Shown: in pieces, positions 35,301-46,864 of the stretch
Position numbering within the stretch: position 1 is the stretch's first letter
Layout: each line of letters begins with the position of its first letter
Source of the DNA: Cristatella mucedo
Lineage: Eukaryota > Bryozoa > Phylactolaemata > Cristatellidae
DNA: 64,000 nucleotides
NCBI GenBank assembly: GCA_009760855.2
Contig: WPIO01000144.1
Span: forward strand, 721,501 to 785,500
Direction of reading: 5' to 3'
Translations under genes and position numbers: made by a program
The notes under the pieces: model-generated
Seen by the model: the letters and a program-made list of their open reading frames with translations, nothing else
Databases searched by the model: none
What the model was told of the DNA's origin: nothing

Positions 35301-37514
35301 GGCATGGCAGCTGCAGGTCACTCTAGTCCTGACGAGACAAACGTAGTGCTATTGAAATGAGTATTCCTCGCCGCCCATACAACTATTGGCTAAGCCATGA
35401 GCCTAGCAGCGTGACTGAGGACTTTGAGTTCAGTACCAAGACCCGAAGGTTTTCAGACATTAGCGAAACTCTGTAGCTTAGTAAAAACGGGATACCTGTC
35501 ACTTCGATAGAGACGTTTATTAGACTGCGGCTGAGAAATGCATGCAGCACCATCCACAGTGTACAAGAACTGCCATGCGAAACCGTTTAATCTGCCAGGG
35601 TGCATTTCTGTGACCACTTACGTTAGTTACTTGTAAATTTCTGCCATTGGAAAGGACCTTTTTCATAAATTTGGTCAGTTTAATCTTTCCTTTCCTCTTC
35701 ATAAGCTGTCGTCCAAATGGTCCGGCTAAAATGAGCCTACTTTGAAAATACGATCCTGGTTTACGCACCGAAAGAACGTAGCCCTGTTTAATAGATGGTG
35801 GACTGCCATGAATGCTCGCAGCTGAGGATGAATAGCTGCATTGTAGCTATCGCATCCAATACTCTTTTGTAGGCGTTAAAAGCAAAACCAACAGAAATGG
35901 CCGTAGAGCTACTTAGCAAGGTCGATCGTAAAGTTGATCTTTGTATTAAGAAAGTCCTGGAAATTAGGGATCAAACAGTTCCTGGGCAAGAGCTTGCGGA
36001 CATAGTGAGAGCGTCAGCAGGCTTCGCGATGTAAAATTCAATTAGAAAAGTAACTGGAGAATTGCGACGTTTTGCCGAAGCCTGTAGCAAGATAGCACTC
36101 TGCATTTCGAGGAGCTATGTAGACCACTGCTCGCTCGGCTCACGTGGTCTCTCAGCTGCAGATTCCAGGTTTTTCCGCTAGCGGCACGCAGGATGGTATG
36201 TGCACAAATTCAATTCTATCTGAATAATCAACGTGTCACTTTTGCACAGTGATTTTCAGTAACGAATACAACATTCAAAAGGAACTACCATTTATAGTAT
36301 AACGTGCTGCATTTGTTAATTCAATGAAGACAGTGTCGCTACCAGTCAAGTCCCAAGTCTCGAATCCGTACCGTCAGCCAATCTCAGGGCCTGGCTTTGT
36401 AAATGGCCTTGGCAAGAAACTTTTTTATCAGTGCATAAACGCGAATAGTACTTATCCGCCATAAGCCAGCTGGTTTATCAGGCGCCACCGTTTCAGCATG
36501 AAAATATCCAAATGTAATCGCATTTAAATGAAAATGCACTTGTTATTTGAAATGCTGGTAAGATTGATGCTTTTTTGGAGTCCTATGTCAGCTGGCGAGC
36601 GAGGATTTCGCCTTACGCCGCTGTCGTATTTTATGATCCGGTGACCTTCGGCCGCGCGACCTCATCGTAATCCTGTCGCGGAGCCAGGGCAACGATACCT
36701 GCGGCGTTTCTTTGTCGGTGCCGTGGCCAGAGTAGACCGACGCTCTAGCCACGTGCATGTTGCCCGCCTTCGCTAGTGTTCCGGTAGGTCCTCGGACCGA
36801 GGCTTCTGGGCCCGGATGGCAGTTCGAGCTCGTAATGCAATCGATCCGGCCGTTCGCAGACCCGCTGAACTCACGCGGTCTTTCCGAGAACCGCCTCCTC
36901 TGGACTGCTTACCGCCCCTCCTCCACGAAAGAGCTATAGACATGTGGCCGAGCTTGCACGGGGGGGGGGAGAGCAGCGGCGAGCTTTTTTTCTCCCAGTG
37001 TGCAAAGCAGTGAGTGGACCCCGTGCGTAAGTGCAGCTGTAACTGCCGGAGGGTGGCTAGCGTCCGTCATTATCCGAGCCGAGAGGCACGCAGAGCAGTC
37101 AAGCCCTTAGCGAAGCTCCGACACGCCTCCTTTATAGAAAGGTGGTTCCTGGAGCGCGTCGGTGGGCTACGGCTTCACTGCATAGCGATAAATACGTCTC
37201 CGCCGCCGGCAGATTGCAACTTCGGCTGCGCCGTCTTGCGAAGCCCGTTGATCTTGCCAGCTTATCGGCGCGTGCGGATTTGCCGAGTGGATCTGGATCT
37301 CGGTCCGCGAACTGGACCACGCTGACCACCTGGTAGATTGACAACAAACGCCAACGTCTCCAAACGTATGTCGCACATCTTTAATAGAACAGAAAAGTGA
37401 GCTTGTTATGTGACGACGTGCTGGGAAATTCGGATCAGAAGATTCCGGTTGCAAGCCGTTGCAAGACATGTGGAAGACTGCTTAATCTGTTCATCTCAAA
37501 TTACTTTAACTTTT
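32373..37514. other. Unassigned DNA with one LINE B relic and a CpG-rich patch
   Basis: 34030-34370 (plus) is a degenerate family B 3' region: GACTGCAGGAGTTGC, CTGGAGCTGCTACTTCT and GTTTGCTGGATGCCG match the consensus words around GAGCTGCTACTTCCATG. 36590-37340 is CpG-rich, with overlapping frames on both strands and no motif; it contains G-runs at 36960. The other frames are short and unrecognised. Confidence 0.45.
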
Positions 37515-37680
37515 TGATTTAACAGCGTCTTTTGTATATAGACAAAAGAGCATGTATGGCTATCACCACCGCTTGCAGTAGCAATGAAGGATTGAACACC
37601 GCTTGATTCGAACCCACGACTTCGGGACCCAGGTCATCAAAAGCAACAGCCTTACCTAATGTACCATCATGGCTTACCAT
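37515..37680 (-). mobile_element. tRNA-derived SINE, family 1
   Basis: The complement shows a B box GGGTTCGAATCAAG (about 37605-37618) and the family 1 body with GGTGGTGATAGCCATACATG. Moderately decayed; the terminal AGCTG word is missing. Confidence 0.72.
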
Positions 37681-37984
37681 ATTACCATACGATTATGGTG
37701 TCAAAAGAGTTTATAAGAGAATATTAGTTTAGTTCTTCAGGTTGTACTAATTAGTTGGTTATTTTCTGGTCTTGGCCTAATAAACATAAGCCATGCCATC
37801 GCTAGGTTGCTGGTTGGAATCGGGGAAATGGGTGTAAAGATGCAACTAATGACTTACCGAAGTGAATTACTGAAAACCAATTAAAAACATGAAACAGCCA
37901 TGAACGGGCAAGGTCTAAATACAGGAGCTGTGATGCTATTTTTTATAGGAGACTAAGCATCTAAAGAGATATTTTCCCAGTGCC

Positions 37985-38240
37985 GAACAATCTACGTAGT
38001 ATTCTTTTACGGAATCTCCCACTCCACAAAGTCGTTCAAAACAAGCCGGTGACACGCAGGAGGGCATTTTTTATATTGCACTCAAAGCCTACGCAGCCTT
38101 CGGTACGCATTCTGTAGCCAACAGGTTTAATCTCAGGCAGCAAAGAAAAATAAGAAGCATAGCTGAGTCGTAAGGGCAGTTTAGGTAACGAGTAGCATGG
38201 ACACCGCAGCTCAAGATATAGCTGGAAATGATGTTCCACA
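37985..38240 (-). mobile_element. Family B LINE, 3' region
   Basis: Complement of the family B 3' end: ACTCCACAAAGTCGTTC, CGGTACGCATTCTGTAGCC, GTAACGAGTAGCATGGACAC. It is 5'-truncated at about 38240 against a plus-strand family A copy. The extreme 3' tail is missing. Confidence 0.78.
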
Positions 38241-38257
38241 GTCGGCAGCATGAGAAT

Positions 38258-39895
38258 ATGTTTGCCAAGCACAATCTAGGATTTAACTTCTATGCCGATG
38301 ACACTCAGTTGTATATTCGCTTTAATACCTCCCAATTATCATGCACGTCGAAGTCCCTTCCCTTGCTGCATGTATTGATGCTATGCATTGAATGTCAATC
38401 CCTTGCAGCATTGATGACATCCGCACATGGATGTCAGCAAACCTTCTCAACTTTGATATTAATAACTATGATATTAATGATGATAAAAACGAATTTCATA
38501 GTTCTAAGAAGGCTAGTGTGACTCAATAATCAGAAAGGCTAATCGCCAAGATGAGCTCTACCCCTGCATATCTCCTGTTGAATCTGCACGAAATCTAGGC
38601 GTCGTGTTCCAAAGTGACCTTCATTAGATGACGCCACCACCTCCAAAGTCAAGTCTGCCTTGTTTCAGCCACGTAATATTGCTAGAATTTTTGTTTTTGG
38701 GATTGGGACTCCACATCTTAATTGATCCGCGAATTTTGACACCTCGTCTTGGCTTTTAGTAATAATATTAATAATTCACTTGATTAAGCGCCCTCAGAGA
38801 ACTTAATCTCTCTCTAGGCGCTTTACATTTGCTGTAAAGTGAAATGCAATTGAATGGTAAGTAAAATCATGCTTAAAAAACAAACGAAATGAATAATATG
38901 GTTAGGGGTGACATGCACAGGGTCAGCATGCAAATGTGGTTAGTGGCAGCATGCACAGTGTCAGCACGCATAAGCACATCAAGGACGAATCACAGGGACC
39001 CACTAAATGCTCTCCCAAATAGGTGTGTTTTTAGGTTCCTTTTAAATGTGGTCAGGTCAGGGGATGTTCTGACGCAGGTCGGGAGGGAGTTCCAGGCTTT
39101 GGGAGCATATGAACTAAATGCACGGTCTCCAAAGGATTTAAGGTTTGTATGGGGTATTTCTAGACTGTTGGATTCCGAAAAGTGGGTGGTACGATGCTTG
39201 GCCTGATGGAGTAGTATATCTGACGACTTTTGTAACTCACTGCTTGCTGACCTACCAGCAGGTGTAACCAGGCTTACAACTGGTGCAAAACTCTGCTGCT
39301 AGGCTTGTCTGTCGTGAGTGTACCAGTTACCACATCACACTGGTCGTCGCCGATCTGCACTGGCTCCCAGTCAAATAATGCATTGATTTCAAGGTTGTGT
39401 CACTCACTTTTAGGTCCTTTCATCCTTTGGCTCCAGCCTACCTATCAGATCTACTTTCCACAGACTATGCATCGTACAGCCTGCTTTTTGGAATCTAACT
39501 GTATACCTACAAACCTCAAATCCTGTGTAGACCGTGCATTTAGTTCGCATGATCCCAAAACCTGTAACTCACTCCCGACTTGGGTCATCACTTGGGCACA
39601 TTAAAAAAAAATTAAAAGTGCAACTATTTACGACAACATTTAGTGGGTCCCTGTGATTTGTCCTTTGTGGGCTTATGTGTGCTGACACTGTGCATGCTGC
39701 CACTAACCACACTTGCAGACTGACCCTTTGGGTGTCACCCCTAACCATGTTATTCTTGTTGATTACCGGGCGTGCTACCACTAAACCTTCGGTCGTGCTC
39801 CCTTTACAACACTTGTAAAACGCCTAGAAAGAGATCGTTCTATCTTCGGAAGTTTTATCAAATGCATCATCACTTTTTAAATTATTATTATTATA
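38258..39895 (+). mobile_element. Family A LINE, old, split by a younger family A insertion
   Basis: Left part (38258-38756): [20 protein letters not shown], then decayed sequence down to a TCGTCTTGGCTTTT equivalent of the SRLDF codons. Right part (39223-39895): resumes at GACTTTTGTAACTCACTGCT (the DFCNSLL codons), continues through the C-terminus (SCVDRAFSSHDPKTCNSLPT) and ends with the hairpin GCCTAGAAAGAGATCG and an ATTATTATTATT tail. Frameshifts throughout. Confidence 0.82.
38757..39222 (-). mobile_element. Family A LINE 3' fragment nested in an older family A copy
   Basis: Starts with TAATAATATTAATAATTCAC, then the hairpin complement and the 3' UTR, ending in the C-terminal coding region (complement near GATTTAAGGTTTGTATGGGG) at about 39222. 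It lies exactly between the SRLDF and DFCNS codons of the plus-strand copy. Flanking GGCTTTT (left) and GACTTTT (right) are a likely target-site duplication. Confidence 0.85.
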
Positions 39896-40364
39896 AGTCC
39901 TTGCATAGCAATTGTGAAAGTGAGTTCACAGTCTATGACTTATACGTCAAGATTTTTTGGAGCTAACGGTCTTAAAGCGATGCTCCTTCCAATAAAGGTG
40001 TATGTCTGCAACTGCATATTGGGTACCAAGTGTCACGTGACACCAAAAGCCAGGGTGAGCACGTAGCGCTTTGGCTGCATGACCGTGTCAGCTGCATGAG
40101 CGAGGCGGGTGCAGATCCGAGTGAGGGAAACCCTAACGAGCAGTCTGCAGATGCATCATTGCCAACTCATCAATTGTCCGTAATGTATGTGAGGCCCTTA
40201 AAGACTGACGCCAGTAGAAAAGTGATTGCAGACTTAAGCGACGGCTTACCGAATTGCAACAACTGCGGCTTAAAGCGAAGTGTGATTTTTCCAAAATTTT
40301 TACTTGCAAGCAGTCCTACCTGTGTAATGGTCACGAATCGCTTACCACTCCAAGCTGCACTGGT

Positions 40365-40510
40365 TTAACCCACTGATTAAGTAGCTCGCTCTGACCCAAG
40401 CTAAGGTGATTGTATATGAGAGGTCGTGAGCTCGAGCCTTGTGGCATACTTGAAGCGCCTCATTGGAGATGAAGTTCAGTTAGGACGCAATACAACATAT
40501 CTATATAAAG
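40365..40510 (+). mobile_element. tRNA-derived SINE, family 2, decayed
   Basis: ACTGGTTTAACCCACTGATT with TAAGTAGCTCGCTCTGACCC corresponds to the head of the 32228 copy. The B box region reads TCGTGAGCTCGAGCCTTG. The tail GGAGATGAAGTTCAGTTAGG with ACGCAATACAA is a worn version of the LINE A-like end. Confidence 0.65.
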
Positions 40511-42345
40511 TGGGTAAACTCTGGATATGACGTCAGACTGTGTGCCTAGATCCAGTGATGGGGACGCAGATGATTCCTATACACGGATGTGAACAAGGTC
40601 ATTACGGGGATTTTATTCTCCACCTTTAGGCAGTACCTAATTCACAGAAATCCTTAGACAGCGTACGTTTCAGTTGGAGTGCAGTTATGTTGTCGCACGT
40701 GGAGATCCCTCTCGGCGAAGCTACATACTTTCAACAGCCGATGCAATATAGGGTACACTGAAGTACGAAGCTATTGTTTCACTTAACCAGCACTTCCAAG
40801 TGAACAGCGTTTTCAAACCTAGTCCGCCTCATTTAGCCTCCATTCCAAGAAGCGGAAAGCCGCGGATCCGTGCATAATTATCAATACTTCCGTGTCGGTT
40901 CGCAACACAATTACATGGCTGTCTACGCCATCGTCATCGTGATTCCATACGGAATGGTGAGCCTACTGAAACGTACTCTAACTTGACCGCAATTCAAGAA
41001 TACTGAGACTATCCTCGTGTGACCCTCTCACCTCTTAACAACGAACCCCTGCATCAGCAGAGCCCACGTGGTCCGAGTGGGTGCGGCCGCCGAGCCGACA
41101 TCGGCGGAGGGAGCTAGTCGGGCGTCGTCGGTGACGAAGGCTCATCGCTAGGCAGGCGTGAGCACGCAATCACTTGCCGCCCGCCTGTTCGTAGGGCGGG
41201 AATCCGATGCAGCGAACACTCACGCTTAGCGAGCGCCGCAGAGCTTGTCGTAAGTACCATTAAGCCGACCGCAGCCAACGAGACCATCGAGTGCTGGGCA
41301 CGAATTTCCTAGTAGCTCGGTCTTCCGCAAGGCGGCATCGAGGCTGAGCGGCGCGCGACAGCGACTACTTTAACAGAGCCTGGACACAACTCCTGACTTA
41401 AGTCATGAAGTCGCCTGACTTGAGCACTATCAAAACGAAGTTACGGTCGGAAAAATCCTTTCTCCACTTAAGCTATGCACGGCGTGTTGTGATGACGTAG
41501 TAGTCGGCGGTAGAGGTGAGTAATGGACGGCGCCAAGGTCCGCTCATCCACGCTGCGATTGCTAGATGGCGAAGGCATGTTGCAAAAGGAAACCGTGTTA
41601 AGAATTTTCGTCTAACAGTTAAGCGCCATTCAGCAATTGCAGCACTCTCGGCGGACCTAATTTGTGAGCCTCGCGCGGGCGCAGCCCTAAGCTCACCGCG
41701 ATTCACTGGAGGAGCTGAATATCGCGACTGTGTGAAGCTCAAATAGAGTTCGCGTATCGCGCGGCGAATCAATTCAATTTCACCATGAATCGCATGTGAG
41801 TTCCAGACGAGTGGACAGCGAAAGTATTTGTCGGTGCACAGCTAGCACGAGCTGTAAAATCGATCAAGAGGCATCCGTAAATTTGTACTGTTCTTTTTAG
41901 AGAGCTTGACACGCGCAAAACGCCGAGACATTCTGTGGGGACGCTCTGCAGAAGAGCGCTGTATAGCCCCTAATAATTAGTGTAGCGTCGCCCAGCTGTG
42001 GTGTAGCGGATTTGTAATAGGCCGTAATGGTTGTCCCCTGATCGCTGGTTTTCGCGGCGGTCACGTGATAAACACTGCTGAATATTGGGAGTGCATTTTG
42101 GCGTTGAGATTTGCACACCTGATATCGGCGGCGAAGAAATTCTGATGATTTGGCTGTTGCGTCGTCGGAATAGCCGCAGTAAGTGCTCCGATCCGAGGCC
42201 CGCCGCCGTCGCACTGTAATAGCTTACGTCATCAGCAGGAGGACCTGGTCGCGGTGGAAAGGCTTGTATTGCTACAGTAAACGTTAAGTTCGGACAGAGA
42301 ATAAAAAAGACGGCCGCCTTAGAAGAATAAGAGTGGTAATATACA
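40511..42345. other. Unassigned, CpG-rich in the middle
   Basis: 41030-42250 is rich in CG dinucleotides (for example GCGGCCGCCGAGCCGACATC near 41085). Overlapping frames on both strands have no recognisable domain. It could be a CpG island or the remains of a gene; nothing further can be said. Confidence 0.4.
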
Positions 42346-43716
42346 ACATATACTCTCCTGCTACCGACTGCTGCACATCCTTTCCAGCAGTTCTGAGCTG
42401 CTACTTTCATGCTGCTCATTATCTCATCAGGTCTCCCAACTGAGCTATACTACTCACTTGCTCTTCATTGCATGAGGTAATAATAATAATAATAATGTAC
42501 TTGATAAAGTACCCTCAGAGAACTTAATCTCTTTTAAGGTGCTTTACAATCTCTTTCTAGTCGCTTTACATTTGCTGCAAAACGAAATGCAATTGAATGG
42601 TAAGTAAAATCACGCTTGAAAAACAAACAAAATGAACAATATAGTTAGGGGTGACATGCACAGGGTCAGCATGCAAATGTGGTTAGTAGCAGCATGCACA
42701 GTGTCAGCACGCATAAGCAAATCAAGGACGAATCACAGGGACCCACTAAATGCTGTCCTAAATAGGTGTGTTTTAAGTTCCTTTTAAATGTGGTCGGGTC
42801 AGGGGATGTTCTGACGCAGGTCGGGAGGGAGTTCCAGGCTTTGGGAGCATATGAACTAAATGCACGGTCTCCAAAGGATTTAAGGTTTGTACGAGGTATT
42901 TCTAGACTGTTGGATTCCGAAAAGTGGGTGGTACGATGCTTGGCCTGATGGGGGAGTATGTCGGAGAGATAGGCTGGAGCCATAGAATGAAGGGACCTAA
43001 AAGTGAGCGACAAAACCTTGAAGTCAATCCGTTGCTTGACTGGTAGCCAGTGCAGGTCGGCAAGAAGTGGAGTAATGTGGCAACTGCGACGCTCGCGACA
43101 GACAAGCCTAGCTGCAGAGTTTTGCACCAGCTGCAATCGCCTGATCGCACATGCTGGTAGGCCAGTAAGCAGTGAGTTGCAGAAGTCGAGACGGGACGTC
43201 ACGAATGCATGGACCAACTTAGACGTGGTATCCTTATCTAAACAGGCCCGAATTTTAGCAATGTTATGAAGCTGAAAATAGGCAGATTTGACTGTGGAGC
43301 TGATATGTTCGTCTAACGAGAAGTCGCTTCGGATTATGACACCTTGATTTCGAGCTGATTCAACAGGAAATATGCTGGCAGAGCCAATTTTGAGAGACAG
43401 CCTTTCCAATCTCTTAATCACACTGGGTTTGCCCATAACTAGTAAGTCAGTTTTGTCATCGTTTCGTTTTAGAAAATTTGCTGCCATCCATGTGCGGATG
43501 TCATCAATGCATGCAGCAAGTGAGTTTAGAGAACTTGGAGGTGCTCGAAGGCTGGGAGGGATCAAAGCAAGGTGAAGTCTGTTGGCCACCCAATGTGTAC
43601 CGAGAACTGCTTAGGCTGGGAGTGAGCATTTAAAAACTCTTTTGCATAACAATCACGCCAACTTTGGGGCATTTTAGAGTTACAGACGGGTATACATTAC
43701 GTTAGGCTACTTTATC
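42346..43716 (+). mobile_element. Family B LINE 3' region, split by a family A insertion
   Basis: Left part 42346-42477 (GAGCTGCTACTTTCATGCTG, TTCATTGCATGAGG) and right part 43573-43716 (GAAGTCTGTTGGCCACCC, ACAGACGGGTATACATTACG) are adjacent in an uninterrupted family B copy; compare 26500-26720. The family A element at 42478-43572 separates them. Confidence 0.82.
42478..43572 (-). mobile_element. Family A LINE, subfamily 2, nested in family B
   Basis: The AATAATAATAATAATGTACT tail is followed by a hairpin region duplicated internally (two AATCTCTTT-type segments, 42515-42570), then a long minus frame at 42666-43572. The frame starts after the YADD motif: [20 protein letters not shown], then the whole C-terminal domain. 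It differs from the 2366/6786/44517 subfamily at diagnostic 3' UTR sites (TGTGCATGCTGCC rather than TGTTCATGCTGCC) and resembles 48876-49770. The first codons of the open frame up to 43589 are family B flank. Confidence 0.88.
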
Positions 43717-43887
43717 GAGGCTAACGTTGAGCATCACCCGGCGGACGACACCGGCGTAACGTGTATGTCGACACTAGATTAAATTAAAGTAAGTTTGTGA
43801 GTGAATAGTTTGGGCAAGAAGTGTCATGGTCTTCTGAACAATTAGATCCTATTGCTTGGAAAAAGAATTTCTTAGAAATGTGGAATA

Positions 43888-44076
43888 TTGCCCGTCATTC
43901 CTGCAATCGTAGCTTCTATAGCACATGTTGTTGATGCTGTTGGTTTTGGAATTTCGATAGCAGTCACTGTTGCAGGTCTAATAAAAAAAATAATAGATGA
44001 AACAATGTTTACCGTAAAGTCGCCAAAAATGGATACACATGAACAAAGAATGAATGCACTTATTCTTCAAAGTTAG
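43888..44076 (+). pseudogene. Small hydrophobic Polinton-type protein, truncated
   Basis: A 62-codon frame whose first 35 residues are strongly hydrophobic (AIVASIAHVVDAVGFGISIA, then VTVAGLIKK), like a membrane segment, followed by a polar part. A stop at 44074-44076 ends it, but coding-like sequence in the same AT-rich style continues for about 350 bp with further stops (for example VTGVYYSPGL near 44220), so the original protein was probably longer. I cannot name it; a minor virion or membrane-active protein is only a guess from the company it keeps. Confidence 0.45.
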
Positions 44077-44516
44077 AGGTTAAGGAATTCAATTACTGAT
44101 ATACAGTATATGATAAAATTACTAGACAAAGGAATAGATAAAGATCTAAGTGAGAAAGTGCAAAACGGCTAAGTAAAAAACAGATTAGACAACTTGAATT
44201 AAGGAAAAAAACTTGTTGAAGTGACAGGAGTTTATTATTCGCCAGGACTAAGAGAGACATAAAAAAGTAGAGAGTAGTACAGTTGGTGGAAAGAAGACAT
44301 GTGACTATAACGCCGAGTCAGTGATCTTACTAGCAAATCTGTTTTCTAGAGGAGCAAATCAAGAACAAATATATAATGAAATGATTAAATCAAGAGTTGA
44401 CTTAAAGAAACGCTGTCGTAACTAATAATCTGTGTATCTAACTAGTTTATCGTCTTCTGTTAGACAATATGTGAAATTAGGCCGTGCAAATTCAAGATGC
44501 AATTTTATTGCCATCA

Positions 44517-44905
44517 TATCATAAATCCTTTGGAGACCGTGCATTTAGCTCGTATGCTCCCACAGCCTGGAACTCCCTCCCGACCTGCATCAGAACATCC
44601 CCCGACCTGACCACATTTAAAAGAAACTTAAAAACATACCTATTTAGGACAGCATTTAGTGGTTCCTTGTGATTCGTCCTCGATGTGCTTATGCGTGCTG
44701 ACACTGTTCATGCTGCCACTAACCACATTTGCATGCTGACCCAGTGCATGTAACCCCTAACCATGTTATTCATTTTGTTTGTTTTTCAAGCATGATTTTA
44801 CTTACTATTCTATTGCGTATCACTTTGCAGCAAATGTAAAGCGCCTAGAAAGAGATTAAGTTCTCTGAGGGCGCTTTATCAAGTGCAATATTATTATTAT
44901 TATTA
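44517..44905 (+). mobile_element. Family A LINE, young, inserted in the Polinton relic
   Basis: A 5'-truncated copy starting in the last ~50 codons ([20 protein letters not shown]) and running through the 3' UTR, hairpin and TATTATTATTATTATTA tail. It shares subfamily marks with 2366 and 6786. ATATCAT occurs on both sides (44509-44517 and about 44906-44912), a likely target-site duplication. It truncates the end of the HNH-AP2 frame. Confidence 0.9.
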
Positions 44906-45260
44906 ATATCATGAGCAAAGGCTGCTTCTTCTTCATTGTCAAAATAATCAATGTGCTTTTTCTCCATCTTTTCAAATGTGTGCACTTCATTTATTTGATT
45001 TCTTATGATAATCAACACCGATAAAATCAGATGATAGACCTTTTCTTTTTGATTTATTTCTCTTATTTACAGAATGTGTAGTAAGTCTTAAATTAGGTAT
45101 TCTATTATCTAATTTATCCAAATTGATGTGATCAATTTCAAATAATGGCATTTCTTTGTAAATATTAAGCCATACCAAACCATGATCTTGATACATTTTC
45201 CCATCTTTTTGTATCTGCCTATATCTAGTTTGTTTTATATTTCCCGATTCTTCACCAGAT
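44906..45260 (-). pseudogene. HNH endonuclease with AP2-type DNA-binding part
   Basis: The minus frame at 44987-45196 reads GLVWLNIYKEMPLFEIDHIN, then LDNRIPNLRLTT, SVNKRNKS and SDFIGVDYHKKSNK. EIDHIN..D.RI.NLR is the HNH nuclease core; FIGV.YHK..NK begins an AP2-like DNA-binding domain, whose continuation YFDNEEEAAFAHD is seen at about 44906-44950 in another frame. Proteins of this kind (HNH plus AP2) cut DNA in a site-directed way and are common as free-standing homing endonucleases in phages and large DNA viruses. The frame is broken after the first AP2 residues and its 3' end is lost to a family A insertion. Confidence 0.72.
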
Positions 45261-45416
45261 ATTGCTTTTCCACAATTTGTTTTATTTGTGAATTTGCCGG
45301 TGTGTGCATTTTAATCAAATAATTCCATAAAACATTCAGGCAATGCAGAAACTTCATCTTGATTCATTTCGATACAAGGCTTTTTAAGTCTTTAAATTAA
45401 TTTTAATTTATGTAGA

Positions 45417-46066
45417 ATGAGCTATCAAGAAGCAAAATTAACTTTATCAGATCACAAACTAAAGCAAATACATAATTCTAATGAACTAGTTTCTATAAGA
45501 TTGAAACATTCTGACTTAACAGGTGCTGTTCCAATTTTTCTTACTAGTACTCAACTTATAAAATAGAAAAATGTAGAAGCAATGGTATTGGTTTACAATT
45601 GAATCTTTCTGTTACGCAACTAAAAGCAAATAGAAAAGTTGGTTCGGGTATTGTCGATTTTATAAATAAAATATCCGGTGGTAGAGAATTTCATTTGAAA
45701 CTTCCTAATGGTGTTAAATCTGAAAATGTTCAAATAGCTCATTTAAAAATACAGGAAAAATATTCATATGTCAGGCCAGGAACAAAATTTACTCAGAGAA
45801 TGAATGAAAACAATGTTGGTGTAAATGATTTGGATGCACGTGCCCTCATCAACGATCATACATACAATGAAACAAGTTAATTGCCAGAACAAGAAAGAAC
45901 TAAAATAAGAAATTTATCTGATATGGTTCTTGCAGAATCTGCAGCTAGTATTTCTCTAGACCCACGTCAACCAGATTATGTTTGTAATGACGCGAAAACT
46001 GTCGCAGCATTTATGGCAGCAAAAAGTCGATTAGGACTCGGAATAGGGGGTATGCTTAATGATTGA
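45417..46066 (+). pseudogene. Unidentified Polinton-type protein, broken
   Basis: Three pieces in order. An ATG-started frame at 45417-45566 (LSDHKLKQIHNS, VSIRLKHSDLTG) ends in TAG. After a one-base shift a second frame runs from about 45599 and is stopped by TAA at 45878-45880. It then continues in the same frame to 46066 (LSDMVLAESAASISLDPRQ). Repeated phrases of the type L-x-x-x-Q-L-K, and a gly-lys-rich middle (VGSGIVDFINKISGG), remind me of a conserved minor virion protein seen in adintovirus-like elements. That link is from memory of the family and is weak. Confidence 0.45.
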
Positions 46067-46249
46067 TTTGCTGCTGATATCTTAAAAGACAAAGTAAGTA
46101 ATCCAGCATGTCAAAATAAAATAAAAAAGTTATGCTCGTGGCATAGTAGATAGAGTGTTAGATATTACAAGAAAAAGATGTGAAAAATTAAAAACTAATA
46201 TAATTTTTGTTTGGTTTCATTGTTATATTATCATTTTTTTATATATCTA

Positions 46250-46800
46250 ATAATCAGCAGGAATGAATTGACCTTGTTCTTTATCAACATTATAAACTTT
46301 AACTTGGTCTAGCTTTAATCTAATATTGAGTCTTTCTTCTGAATAATAAGTATCTTTAGTTACATATCCATCATCAAGAATGCCAGTGATAATAATAATA
46401 ATAATAGAAGTGCACTTGATAAAGCCCCCTCAGATAACTTAATCTCTTTCTAGGTGCTTTACGTTTGCTGCAAAGTGAAAGCAAAGTCATTACCAAGTTT
46501 TTGAATTGCTTCAGCAACTACTGAATTTCATTTGTTTGTTCTTTTGATCAAAGAACATACTTGGCTTAGTTCCAAATGCAATCCTTATCTCATAGTTGAA
46601 CGACTAGACATGTCATAGCCACTGTATTCAAGCTTCATACTTGCTCTATTAGCAATATTTTCTAGCACAGGTCTCATATCTTCTGCAAAGTAGATCCATG
46701 CATTGAATTAAGGTTTAGAATCTTTACTGATTTTCTCTTCAATATGAACACGAGCTGGTCTTCGTTAGGGAATAACAACAGAAGAATTTTCTAGTACTAA
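46250..46800 (-). pseudogene. Unidentified Polinton-type frame, broken by a LINE tail
   Basis: The minus strand at about 46560-46790 reads RPARVHIEEKISKDSK, a stop, then AWIYFAEDMRPVLENIANRA and LEYSGYDMSSRS. After a break it reads VVAEAIQKLGNDFAF (about 46480-46530), where a family A tail is inserted; beyond the tail the frame resumes at about 46385 and ends at 46254 with DKEQGQFIPADY and a stop. It lies directly downstream of the protease on the same strand, where Polintons often carry structural genes. I do not recognise the domain. Confidence 0.45.
46388..46482 (-). mobile_element. Family A LINE 3' tail inserted in a Polinton frame
   Basis: AATAATAATAATAATAG is followed by the hairpin complement (CCCCCTCAGATAACTTAATC) up to TTTGCTGCAAAGTG, a severely 5'-truncated insertion of about 90 bp. 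AGTGA stands on both sides (about 46387 and 46476), a possible short target duplication. Confidence 0.8.
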
Positions 46801-46864
46801 ACATTTTAATATTCATCTATGTACTAGAAAAATAAAATGTTTAAATTAAATTAATAATTCCATT

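Noticed and set aside
36757..37469. Possible host gene or ribosomal RNA in a GC-rich block
   Set aside because: No conserved rRNA words and no protein motif in any of the six overlapping frames.
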